The position numbers were made by a program, and so were the translations under genes. Source: Limnoraphis robusta CS-951 (lineage in GTDB: Bacteria > Cyanobacteriota > Cyanobacteriia > Cyanobacteriales > Microcoleaceae). Taken from it: DNA of 24,785 nt. Shown here in pieces: positions 15,322 through 22,717 of the stretch (position 1 is the stretch's first letter; each line of letters opens with the position of its first letter). The notes beneath the pieces were generated by a model. It was given only the letters and a program-made list of their open reading frames with translations, was not told the origin of the DNA and did no database searches. The DNA lies in contig NZ_LATL02000120.1 of the NCBI RefSeq assembly GCF_000972705.2, positions 1-24,785 of the forward strand, written 5' to 3'.

Positions 15322-17094
15322 ATGACATCAGCAAATTATCTCGCACTTCCAAAAGTTTATATTGAAGGTCAATCCCCGGAAAAAATGAAGTTGGTTTTGG
15401 AAGATGTAGTGCAAATCATTGTCGAAGAAAGTCTGCATCTACCCGCAATGTTCACCATTGTAATTAGAAATGACTATTTCCCAGGTCGTCAAGAGGAAAA
15501 AAAGTGGAAACATCAAGACCTGCTACAATTTGGCAAAAAAGTTAAAATAGGCTTTAGTTCAAGTACAACAGAATCACAAGATTTTAGCGAAGAAAAAGAA
15601 GAATATTTAATAGAAGGAGAAATTACAGCCATTGAAACCCATTTCACGGAACAATCCCAAGCGCCGATTGTAATTCGAGGTTATGATATTTCCCATCGTC
15701 TACATCGAGGACGGTGGAATCGTTCGTTTCAAGGAATGACAGATAGCGATATTGTCAAGAAAATTCTTGCTGAAGTTGTCATAGAACCCGGTCAAATTGA
15801 CGAGAGTGGAATTCCCCACGAGTACGTTTTTCAAAACAATCAAACCAACATGGAATTTTTGCGAGAACGGGCCGCTAGAATTGGATTTGAACTGTTTGTT
15901 CAAGATGGAAAATTAAACTTTCGCCGTCCCACATCGACCCAAAAAATAAAACTCACATGGCTGACAGACTTGCACAGTTTTCGAGTGCGTGTTACCAGCG
16001 CCGAACAGGTTAAAGAAGTCAATGTTAGAGCTTGGGACTACAAACAAAAAAAGCCAATTGTTTCGACTCGTAATTCTGAAAATGTTATCACAAAAACTGA
16101 AAATGGTCAAGGAAGTGTGGCAATTTCTGAATTTAAAGGAAAGCCGACTAAACCGACAGTTTATGTTGTCGATCAACCCATTTCTACACCCAAAGAAGCC
16201 GATGCGATCGCCCAAGCTTTATTTGATGAATTGGGCGGACAATTTGTTTATGCAGATGCTAAAGCCGAGGGAAATCCTAACATTCGACCCGGACGAACGG
16301 TAATATTAGAAGAGTTAGGAAAACACAGCGGTTCCTACTACGTTACGGAGACTCGTCACACCTATTTTGAACGAGTATATACCACCGAGTTTAGCGTGCG
16401 GGGATTGCGCGGAGGCGATTTATTAACAACACTTTCTCCCCCTACTCGTCTTCAACCTGGACAAAGTTTTTTAGTTGGAATTGTCACCAATAATCAAGAT
16501 CCTGAAGGGTTAGGGCGAGTGAAAGTTTGGTTTCCCACCCTCACCCCTAAAACGGGAGAAAATGCTCACGCGAGTCATTGGGCTAGAGTTGTAGCAATTG
16601 GTGCGGGAAAGGGACGAGGATTTGACTGTTTGCCGGAAATCAATGATGAAGTATTAGTTGGATTTGAGCATGGAAATATTCACCGTCCTTACATTTTAGG
16701 AGGGGTTTGGAACGGTGAAGATCTTCCTCCAAAACCAGTCGCTGAAAGTGTTCGAGATAGCAATGTCCGAGTGCGAACATTCAAAACACGCACGGGTCAT
16801 CAAATTCAGTTTATAGAAGAAGATCAAGGGAATAGTAAAGCGGGTGTTTATATTGAGACAACAGACGGACATCAGATTCGGTTAAATGACACCGAAAAGG
16901 CTATCGAAGTAAAAACAAAGGGCAAACATGAGTTACGATTAGATGATAAAAACCGTTGTATTGAAGTAAAAACTCCAAGTGGTCATACATTCAAGATGGA
17001 TCGTACTGGAATCAGTCTTAAATCAGCAGGTAATATTGATATCCAAGCGAGCGGAGTTATTACTGTTCAAGGAGCATTGATTAAGTTAAATTGA
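15322..17094 (+). CDS. cis8: CIS spike/hub protein, VgrG/gp5-gp27 type
   Basis: A 590-residue protein. Residues about 1-350 form the gp27/GPD-like hub (QAPIVIRGYDISHRLHRGR, QTNMEFLRERAARIGFELFV). An OB-fold of gp5 type follows at about 384-470, with FLVGIVTNNQDPEGLGRVKVWFP, DCLPEINDEVLVGFEHG and RPYILGGVWNGEDLPP. The end (about 490-590) is a spike helix of repeated short strands (TGHQIQF, DGHQIRL, KHELRL, SGHTFKM). No lysozyme, PAAR or effector domain is fused to it; a separate PAAR tip, if any, is not in this window. Length is normal for eCIS Cis8/Afp8 relatives. It is the last gene of the rightward operon and ends in a 213-bp gap before the next leftward gene. Confidence 0.93.
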   Translation: MTSANYLALPKVYIEGQSPEKMKLVLEDVVQIIVEESLHLPAMFTIVIRNDYFPGRQEEKKWKHQDLLQFGKKVKIGFSSSTTESQDFSEEKEEYLIEGEITAIETHFTEQSQAPIVIRGYDISHRLHRGRWNRSFQGMTDSDIVKKILAEVVIEPGQIDESGIPHEYVFQNNQTNMEFLRERAARIGFELFVQDGKLNFRRPTSTQKIKLTWLTDLHSFRVRVTSAEQVKEVNVRAWDYKQKKPIVSTRNSENVITKTENGQGSVAISEFKGKPTKPTVYVVDQPISTPKEADAIAQALFDELGGQFVYADAKAEGNPNIRPGRTVILEELGKHSGSYYVTETRHTYFERVYTTEFSVRGLRGGDLLTTLSPPTRLQPGQSFLVGIVTNNQDPEGLGRVKVWFPTLTPKTGENAHASHWARVVAIGAGKGRGFDCLPEINDEVLVGFEHGNIHRPYILGGVWNGEDLPPKPVAESVRDSNVRVRTFKTRTGHQIQFIEEDQGNSKAGVYIETTDGHQIRLNDTEKAIEVKTKGKHELRLDDKNRCIEVKTPSGHTFKMDRTGISLKSAGNIDIQASGVITVQGALIKLN

Positions 17095-17113
17095 ATTCTA
17101 TCATTACAAACTA

Positions 17114-17266
17114 TTAGACTGGAGCGTTTGCCCGTTGTTCTTCACTAAAACTGATAATTAACCAGTCACCGCACCGAGAGCAATACTGATTAATGGGTTC
17201 GCAAAGAAATCCTAACAATGAGCATCCCCAGTCACAAGACGGTGGTTCTCGATTTTCTGATGACGA
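17114..17266 (-). pseudogene. Start-less zinc-ribbon-like reading frame
   Basis: A 50-codon minus-strand stretch between stops has a protein-like look: residues include CDWGC, LCEP and QYCSRCGDWLIISF, followed by EEQRANAPV. This gives C-x3-C, then a Cys, then CxxC, as in a small zinc-binding ribbon. No ATG is in frame. The only plausible start is TTG at 17218, which would lose the first two cysteines. It may be a remnant whose 5' end was lost, or a real gene with an unusual start. It could also be chance, although clustered Cys and Trp codons make that less likely. Confidence 0.35.
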
Positions 17267-17307
17267 TTAATTAACTCCTGTTAAAATGGTAGCATAAATG
17301 GCTCCTG

Positions 17308-17580
17308 TCACTCGAAATAGTAGTGGTGGGGGCCATCCGCTTCTGCAAGCTGATTAACAGTTGCCGGGATGCCATAGAGAACCCAGTGGGTAAACCCGCG
17401 AGGCATCGGTGCATCCGGGTCATGGCAGATTAATGCTAATTGTTGGGTTCCTGACGGCAACCCGCTCCATTCCAAAGCAGGTGAGACATTTTCGCCTTCG
17501 CTGGTATAGCGTTTGGGAATGCGATCGCCGGCAGTAAATGCAGGGCTAACAATCCGCAAATTCTTAATGTTTAGTCCCAT
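17308..17580 (-). pseudogene. Internally deleted YbhB/PEBP-family gene
   Basis: A 90-codon frame from ATG at 17580 (AGGA about eight bases before) encodes the N-terminal half of a YbhB/YbcL Raf-kinase-inhibitor-like protein: IVSPAFTAGDRIPKRYT, NVSPALEWSGLP, LALICHDPDAP and FTHWVLYGIPATV. The family normally continues for about 150 residues or more, through a GYGGP...G segment and GPHHYYF, then a C-terminal helix. Here QLAEAD runs straight into GPHHYYFE and then a stop, so about 30-40 residues are missing internally and the C-terminus is gone. It lies 66 nt after the aldo/keto reductase on the same strand. It is probably non-functional. A longer frame beginning at 17619 is less likely. Confidence 0.8.
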
Positions 17581-17646
17581 TGAAATATCCTGATTAAAAA
17601 CACTATTGAGCAAGTTCAACTCAAGAGGAAAAATCGGCTTTTTAGA

Positions 17647-18774
17647 TCAAGTTGGCAGTTGGTCTTGAGTCGGAAAACCGTGTTGCTTCCTGCCAACATC
17701 AGCATCAAATTTTTTAGAAGACTTAAATAACTCAAATCGCCCATCGGTGGCATAGGGAACAACCCGCTCTCGCAATGCCTGCATTTCTTGCGCTGTCATC
17801 GGTTGAAAATCGCGAGCGATCGCTATATTTTGCCGCAGCACTTCCACCGAATCAATCCCGCTAACTAATGTTGCAATGGGCATACTCATCGCATAACGGA
17901 TAGCTTCTTGAGGCGTTACCAAACCTTTTTTTACCGCTTCTCCATTTCCGCTTAAACTTTTCATCCCGATCGCGGCAATTCCTTGCCGATCCAGTTCGGG
18001 AAGAACCTGGTTTTGAAAACTCATAAAGCTGGCATCAAAACAATTAATTGGCAATTGTACAGTATCGAAAGGATAATTGTGAGACAACATTTCCAAGTGA
18101 ATTGCCGGGTCTTTGTGTCCGGTAAATCCAACAAATTTAACCTTCCCCTCCTGCTTTGCTCGTTCGAGGGCTTCAATGGCACCATCGGGACGAAAAATTA
18201 ACTCCGGGTCATTGTAATAAATCACCTCATGGATCTGCCACAAGTCTATATAATCGGTTTTCAGACGACGTAATGATTCTTCGAGTTGCTGCATGGCAAC
18301 GCTTGCGTCGCGTCCGTGAGTGCAAACCTTAGTCATCAGAAAGACTTGATCCCGTCGTCCCTGTAAAGCTTCACCCATCCATTCTTCACTGCGATGGTTG
18401 TTATATTCCCAGGCATTATCCATGAATGTGATACCATTATCAGTCGCCTCGTGAATAATGCGAATTGCTTCTTCTTTGCTTTTGGCTTGTCCGAGAGTCG
18501 CGCCCCCCAAGCCAATTGCAGAGACTTCTACACCCGTTTTACCCAAAGGACGACGGGGAATTTCGCCCGAACTCTCTGAGGTTTGAGCGAGAATCAATTC
18601 AGCAGAAGAGGTGTTGAATTCAGCAGCTTCAACGGAAGTATTGGAGTGCAGAATATGATCTGCCAAACCCGTACTCGCCCCAACTCCAATAAAGCCAACC
18701 CCTTTCAAAAACTGCCGTCGATTGAAGTCTCCGAGAAAACGGTTGGCATCCGCTCCGGGGCGTTGATTACTCAT
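17647..18774 (-). CDS. Tat-exported aldo/keto reductase
   Basis: A 375-residue NAD(P)H-dependent oxidoreductase of the aldo/keto reductase family. A twin-arginine signal is at about residues 17-40 (NRRQFLKGVGFIGVGAS). The TIM barrel starts with RRPLGKTGVEVSAIGLGG near 74. Tetrad candidates are the Asp and Tyr of FMDNAWEYNNHRSEEWMG (about 118-123), the Lys of LMTKVCTHG (about 148) and the His of DLWQIHEV (about 182). Late barrel elements include IGMKSL and the cofactor-site region near ATLVSGIDSVEVL. Substrate cannot be read from sequence. There is no obvious Shine-Dalgarno, as is common in this phylum. It is followed by a decayed YbhB gene. No link with the injection system is apparent. Confidence 0.92.
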   Translation of the reverse strand: MSNQRPGADANRFLGDFNRRQFLKGVGFIGVGASTGLADHILHSNTSVEAAEFNTSSAELILAQTSESSGEIPRRPLGKTGVEVSAIGLGGATLGQAKSKEEAIRIIHEATDNGITFMDNAWEYNNHRSEEWMGEALQGRRDQVFLMTKVCTHGRDASVAMQQLEESLRRLKTDYIDLWQIHEVIYYNDPELIFRPDGAIEALERAKQEGKVKFVGFTGHKDPAIHLEMLSHNYPFDTVQLPINCFDASFMSFQNQVLPELDRQGIAAIGMKSLSGNGEAVKKGLVTPQEAIRYAMSMPIATLVSGIDSVEVLRQNIAIARDFQPMTAQEMQALRERVVPYATDGRFELFKSSKKFDADVGRKQHGFPTQDQLPT

Positions 18775-19087
18775 AGGTTATAACTCAATTGCAACTACTG
18801 TCTATAATCTTGTTGTAGTAGTTTGAAAACCTCTCCCTAGAGACATAAGTCTCATGTTTAGATGCAGGAGTACAAATCTTGTAAATCTATGCGCTTGCAC
18901 TTATGCCTGACCAGATGAGTTAATTATGATAAAATTATGACATTTGAATACCTAATTTTATTAGGGAAAAGACGCTCAAAAGCTATAGGAGTAAGGGTTT
19001 CAGTCTTATTTAGCGAAGGATTATAGGCAAGCCCTATAAAAATTGATTCGATCAAATTAAAGTTAGTAAAGTTAACCCTCAATTGTT
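18775..19087. other. Intergenic region with a short inverted repeat
   Basis: This 313-bp gap lies between the leftward aldo/keto reductase and the 49-residue fragment. It holds the reductase promoter, though no convincing -35/-10 pair was found. A 7-bp inverted repeat, AACTACT (18793-18799) and AGTAGTT (18827-18833), flanks an A/T-rich core about 20-60 bases before the reductase start. It could be an operator or chance. No coding frame is convincing. Confidence 0.4.
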
Positions 19088-19237
19088 ATGAGTGAAATTC
19101 ACTTACGTCAAATCAAGGCATATCTCCAAAAAACATTTAATGGTTTGATTGATTTATCAGACTATCAAAATAAATCGGAAACAGACAAAGAATCGATTTT
19201 TTTAAGCCGAAGTGCGCGTGCATTGCAATCTCCTTAA
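19088..19237 (+). pseudogene. N-terminal fragment of a longer protein (AIPR-like?)
   Basis: A 49-residue frame opens MSEIHLRQIKAYLQKTF and continues with NGLIDLSDYQNKSETDKES, then IFLSR before ending after SARALQSP. This beginning resembles my recollection of the N-terminus of cyanobacterial AIPR-like (abortive-infection phage-resistance) proteins, which are several hundred residues long. No continuation was found in any frame of the following 250 bases, so it appears to be a leftover after deletion. Identification is by recall only and uncertain. Confidence 0.35.
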
Positions 19238-19485
19238 TTTTGCGACTGGCTTGACCTGCGTGACACTACCACGTCAATTGTTTGTTCTCTTTGCGATCGC
19301 CATCTGTGAAGATCACCAAAAGTTGCCAAGACCCTTTAACTTTATTCAATCGGAGTTTGAACAATTGCATTGGTGTGGTTTGTTCTGGGTATCGCCTTTA
19401 TTTCCCCCTCAACCCGGATTCAAGTTATGTTAGATTATGCCCGGAGCCATCACCTGAAACGACTCTACAATGATGAAGCATCACT
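19238..19485. other. Non-coding stretch, likely remnant DNA
   Basis: Overlapping short frames in two phases are present, but none has a good start, a recognisable domain or consistent codon use. Fragments such as DWLDLRDTTTSIVCSLC in the third frame may be degraded coding sequence. A HIP1 site occurs near 19297. No promoter for the FGE-like gene was recognised. Confidence 0.4.
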
Positions 19486-20322
19486 ATGGCTGAATTAATT
19501 AACCCTCTCAATATCTATCGCTACAAACGCAAGAATAAGTGTTTCAACGAACATCTTGCAGACGGTGTAACGCTGACATTAATGCTCATCCCCGCAGGAG
19601 AGTTTCTGATGGGCGCACCCGAGAGCGAACCCGAAAGTCGGGACAACGAACGCCCCCAGCATTGGGTAAGAGTACAGCAGTTTTTGATGGGATGCTACCC
19701 TGTTACTCAGGCACAGTGGCGAGTTGTAACAAATTATCCTCAAATAGAACAGGAGTTAAACCCAGAACCGTCTGAGTTTAAAGGAGATAACCGCCCTGTT
19801 GAGCAAGTTAGTTGGAACGACGCGACTGAGTTTTGTAAAAGATTATCAGCAAAAACCGGACGAGAATATAAATTACCCAGTGAAGCCCAATGGGAATATG
19901 CTTGTCGTGCTGGAACAAAAACACCGTTTCACTTTGGAGAAACCATAACAACCGAACTCGCCAACTACAATGGAAACTTTAGCTATAATGAAAGCCCCAA
20001 AGGAGAGTCTAGAGGACAAACAACAGATGTTGGGAGTTTTCCCGCAAACGTTTGGGGACTATACGATATGCACGGAAATGTATTTGAGTGGTGCTTAGAC
20101 GACTACCATAACAATTATGAACAAGCACCAACAGATGGTACTGCCTGGATAAATAAAAATCGTGCAAATACTCACCGAGTGCTGCGAGGCGGCTCCTGGT
20201 TTAACCTTCCTAGAAAATGCCGTTCAGCTTTTCGCTTCAAAGGTTATTCCCGCGTCAACATCAGCCATTACGTTGGTTTTCGGGTATGCTGCACAATACC
20301 AAGAACTCTTCTTAACACTTAA
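19486..20322 (+). CDS. FGE/SUMF1-like protein lacking the catalytic cysteines
   Basis: A 278-residue protein of the formylglycine-generating-enzyme-like (SUMF1/EgtB/PvdO) superfamily. Landmarks are LIPAGEFLMGAPESE, RVQQFLMGCYPVTQAQW, NRPVEQVSWNDATEFCKRLS, YKLPSEAQWEYACRAG, GLYDMHGNVFEWCLDDYH, VLRGGSWFNLPRKCRSAFRF and HYVGFRV. True FGE uses two copper-binding cysteines just after the RGGS motif. Here that segment reads RGGSWFNLPRKC, with no Cys at the expected first positions, so formylglycine formation is unlikely. Many cyanobacterial relatives are effector or ligand-binding modules linked to conflict systems. The nearby VMAP/MoxR/SAV_2336 cassette on the same strand makes such a role conceivable but unproven. 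Confidence 0.88.
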   Translation: MAELINPLNIYRYKRKNKCFNEHLADGVTLTLMLIPAGEFLMGAPESEPESRDNERPQHWVRVQQFLMGCYPVTQAQWRVVTNYPQIEQELNPEPSEFKGDNRPVEQVSWNDATEFCKRLSAKTGREYKLPSEAQWEYACRAGTKTPFHFGETITTELANYNGNFSYNESPKGESRGQTTDVGSFPANVWGLYDMHGNVFEWCLDDYHNNYEQAPTDGTAWINKNRANTHRVLRGGSWFNLPRKCRSAFRFKGYSRVNISHYVGFRVCCTIPRTLLNT

Positions 20323-20402
20323 CAAGAGTTTCGACGAATTTGTAGGGCGCATCAGACAATCATAGCAGGCAAGAGGCAATAGTCAGGAAAATCGTTGACT
20401 TT

Positions 20403-20606
20403 TTAGGATACAGATGTATCAATATCGAAATTTTTTCGAGGTTGAGAAAATCGAGAACCTCCATCTTTGACTTCAGGCGGTACATTGTTCTTATTGTTCG
20501 CGAAACAGATGAAAGTTTGACTAAAGGGCTGAGACATCGGACTAGAAAATAAACAAACAGCAGAAACCATAACCGTTACCCAAACAGGAATCGATAAAAT
20601 TTTCAT
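20403..20606 (-). CDS. Small secreted protein of unknown function
   Basis: A 67-residue protein. A signal peptide is visible: MKILSIP, then hydrophobic WVTVMVSAVCLFSS, with processing likely near residues 20-30. The rest is polar (FANNKNNVPPEVKDGGSRF). A strong GAGGAGAA ribosome-binding site just before the ATG at 20606 supports the start and argues for a genuine gene. No homologous family is recognised. It lies opposite to the FGE-like gene and 122 nt downstream of the MshEN-like gene on the same strand, so co-transcription is possible. Confidence 0.6.
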   Translation of the reverse strand: MKILSIPVWVTVMVSAVCLFSSPMSQPFSQTFICFANNKNNVPPEVKDGGSRFSQPRKNFDIDTSVS

Positions 20607-20728
20607 ATTCTTCTCCTCAGTTGTAAAATGTTTTCTGTGGCTAGGGTTCAGTCAAGCAAAACCCAAAAAACTGATTTCTGTGGGTTGAATGAAATCCCAT
20701 TACAACTCCACCTATAAACTTTTAGGAA

Positions 20729-20929
20729 TTAATCAATCACCCAAAAGCCATTTTGTCTCCAATATTGCTCTTTAAGTGCCTGTTCTAAATCACCTCTTTG
20801 AATTAATCCTTGCCCCATCAGTATTTCTCCCAACTTTTGAGAACAGGAAGATTGAAGCGTCAGAGCTTGTTCCAGTTCGGATAAAGAAATTAACTGTTTC
20901 CGAATCAAAATTTCACCTAACTTCATCAT
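20729..20929 (-). CDS. Stand-alone MshEN-like two-repeat protein
   Basis: A 66-residue protein starting at ATG 20929, with GGAG eight bases upstream. It is almost entirely two copies of one motif: KLGEILIRKQLISLSELEQAL and, about 30 residues on, KLGEILMGQGLIQRGDLEQAL, then a short tail. This is the pattern found at the N-terminus of PilB/GspE-type ATPases (MshEN), which in some proteins binds c-di-GMP, but here there is no ATPase. Similar stand-alone versions occur in cyanobacteria. A longer frame from 21052 adds an unrelated N-terminus and is less likely. Confidence 0.65.
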   Translation of the reverse strand: MMKLGEILIRKQLISLSELEQALTLQSSCSQKLGEILMGQGLIQRGDLEQALKEQYWRQNGFWVID

Positions 20930-21072
20930 GGTTCTAACTCCAGTACAATAGTGTTTGGGTTGTTCTTGAGTTGGCTGTTGCTCAACTGAACTCACTATCG
21001 CTTTGGGGTCGTACCCGAAAGCAAGCGGACTTTCAGAATTAGCAAAAATCAAGCTATATTGGGCATTGGGGT

Positions 21073-21121
21073 AGTTTGGGGTAACTCAAAACATTGGAAC
21101 CCAACGCCTTAACCCCAAACT
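21073..21121. repeat. 10-bp inverted repeat followed by a T-run
   Basis: AGTTTGGGGT (21073-21082) and ACCCCAAACT (21112-21121) are perfectly complementary, with 29 bases between, and TTTTT overlaps the right arm. A second imperfect pair, GGCATTGGG (21062-21070) and CCCAACGCC (21100-21108), interleaves with the first. It sits in the divergent gap 25 bases before the VMAP-like start, so it could be a terminator, an attenuator, an operator or a mobile small repeat. Confidence 0.6.
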
Positions 21122-21146
21122 TTTTGTAAAAATATCCTTGACCCCC

Positions 21147-22709
21147 ATGCCCAGAGCAACTTATGGCCCCAAAGTCAGAGCTAGAGCCAAATCTTTATTG
21201 AAAATCCTGCTATTATTTGTTAACGGAGAGGTAGAAAATAGCGATCGCTTTGATCTAAAATACTGTTGGTTAGATGAAGAAAAGCCTCCCCAACTGCGGA
21301 TAGAAACGAACCTCAGAACATTAGAAGCCCTAACAAACAGCCAGGAAAACAGGTTAACAAAAGCTCAAATTCGAGAATCTCTCAAACGGATGGATGACTT
21401 TCTGAACATCTTAAAAGACGAACGAATCCAAAAACGGGGATTGGAAGATTGGCGTTTTACGCTTACTTTATGCTCAAAAGATATCGAAGAAAATTTACAA
21501 CAATTTTCAAAAACATGGGATAATCTTTGTCCTCAAACTCAGGAAAAGCTAATCAGTGAATCAATTTTCCCACCGATACCCGAGTTAAACTCAATTCCCG
21601 AAAAACTTAACTCCGAACACTTAGATAACCTCTTACAAAACCATTGGGAACGCCTGAATAATACCGAGAAAAACAATTTAGAAAATGCAATTCAAGCAGC
21701 ATTTCAACTCTGTGACCCCGCCCAAGATTGGATAGAAGGTGATAGACTCGATAAGTTTATAAACTTGAGTCAAGTGTCTTATCCCGGTTGGAGTGAAATA
21801 GATGGGTTAACCCAATTTGCAGTATTTTTAGCCACGTTTTCGGATAATTTAAGCAGTGAATTATTCGACGAAATTAAAGTATTTGTTGAGTCTAGGCAAA
21901 CAAAGTTAAACTTCAACAACTTACTTATTAAAGCAATACGAGAAAAATCGGAACGCAATATTTCCCCCAAAAACACCCTCGAAGATTTAATCATAGAAGT
22001 CATTCCCACTGAACTTTCAAAAGGAGTAAGAGTTTCAATGTGGGATGCGAATAATTTCTCCTCGCCACTGGTTCAAGATGAAACAATGTCACTTGACGAA
22101 CTGCCGAACTTTCTAGAAAATTGGTTAGAAGAAAACTCAGAATACACCTCACCCACCCTTCATATATTTGTCCCTAGAAATTGGTTGAATTTAGATTTAA
22201 GCGAGCGCCAAACAGAATCAGAATTAACCCTCGGAAGTCAATATAAACTGGTAATGCGAACCCATCACAACTTAACCCCAACCGGAAAACAATATTACAA
22301 ACTTTGGCAACAAAAATGGCAGTTATTAGAAGCTAAAATAGACCAAACCGCCCAAACAACATTTGTTCGCGCCGACTGCGGAAGTCCTGCTAAACTCTTT
22401 CAAACGTTGAAGTCTTCGGAAATGGCAATTCTGGAAAACTTGGACATGGCAAAACTCGAAAAAATCTTGGAATTTGTAGCAAGAAAAACCGCCCTTCCCG
22501 TTGCTTTATGGTCGCGGCGCAGCGAACTTAGCGATCGCATTGATAATATTTTAGACTGCGAAGTGAACCAATTATCCGAACGTATATTAGAAGAACGTTG
22601 TAATTCTCTCACAGAAGATGACAACCACATCGGTCATCATTTAACCTTAGTTTGGGAAGACCCAAATATTGTACCGCCCACCTTACAATTTGACTCGGAG
22701 GCTTGTTAG
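21147..22709 (+). CDS. VMAP-like protein of a vWA/MoxR-type conflict system
   Basis: A 520-residue protein. Residues 1-110 form an alpha/beta module seen in many cyanobacterial signalling and NTPase proteins (ARAKSLLKILLLFVNGEVEN, LTKAQIRESLKRMDDFLNIL, DWRFTLTL). A helical middle follows at about 120-260. The C-terminal part (about 275-520) has the VMAP-C pattern: LEDLIIEVIP, LHIFVPRNWLNLD, YKLVMRTHHNL, LPVALWSRR, then a terminal LTLVWEDPNIVPP. In the family this protein partners a MoxR ATPase and a third protein in NTP-dependent immunity-type systems. No enzymatic effector domain is visible in it. ATG at 21147 was chosen over TTG at 21138; neither has a strong ribosome-binding site. It is followed 8 nt later by the MoxR gene. 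Confidence 0.78.
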   Translation: MPRATYGPKVRARAKSLLKILLLFVNGEVENSDRFDLKYCWLDEEKPPQLRIETNLRTLEALTNSQENRLTKAQIRESLKRMDDFLNILKDERIQKRGLEDWRFTLTLCSKDIEENLQQFSKTWDNLCPQTQEKLISESIFPPIPELNSIPEKLNSEHLDNLLQNHWERLNNTEKNNLENAIQAAFQLCDPAQDWIEGDRLDKFINLSQVSYPGWSEIDGLTQFAVFLATFSDNLSSELFDEIKVFVESRQTKLNFNNLLIKAIREKSERNISPKNTLEDLIIEVIPTELSKGVRVSMWDANNFSSPLVQDETMSLDELPNFLENWLEENSEYTSPTLHIFVPRNWLNLDLSERQTESELTLGSQYKLVMRTHHNLTPTGKQYYKLWQQKWQLLEAKIDQTAQTTFVRADCGSPAKLFQTLKSSEMAILENLDMAKLEKILEFVARKTALPVALWSRRSELSDRIDNILDCEVNQLSERILEERCNSLTEDDNHIGHHLTLVWEDPNIVPPTLQFDSEAC

Positions 22710-22717
22710 AATTAACC

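Noticed and set aside
15913..16303. Overlapping frames of about 100 codons on both strands inside the spike gene
   Set aside because: The hub domain of the spike is clearly coded in the main frame; these have no independent support.
15322..17094. Toxin or effector domain fused to the spike
   Set aside because: After the OB-fold only short repeated beta-helix strands are seen, up to the stop; there is no extra domain.
19212..19473. Two overlapping 63-73 codon plus-strand frames before the FGE-like gene
   Set aside because: They have no good start, no recognisable motif and compete with each other; treated as remnant DNA.
20162..20365. 67-codon frame overlapping the end of the FGE-like gene
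   Set aside because: The FGE C-terminal motifs are in the other frame; this one is a shadow.
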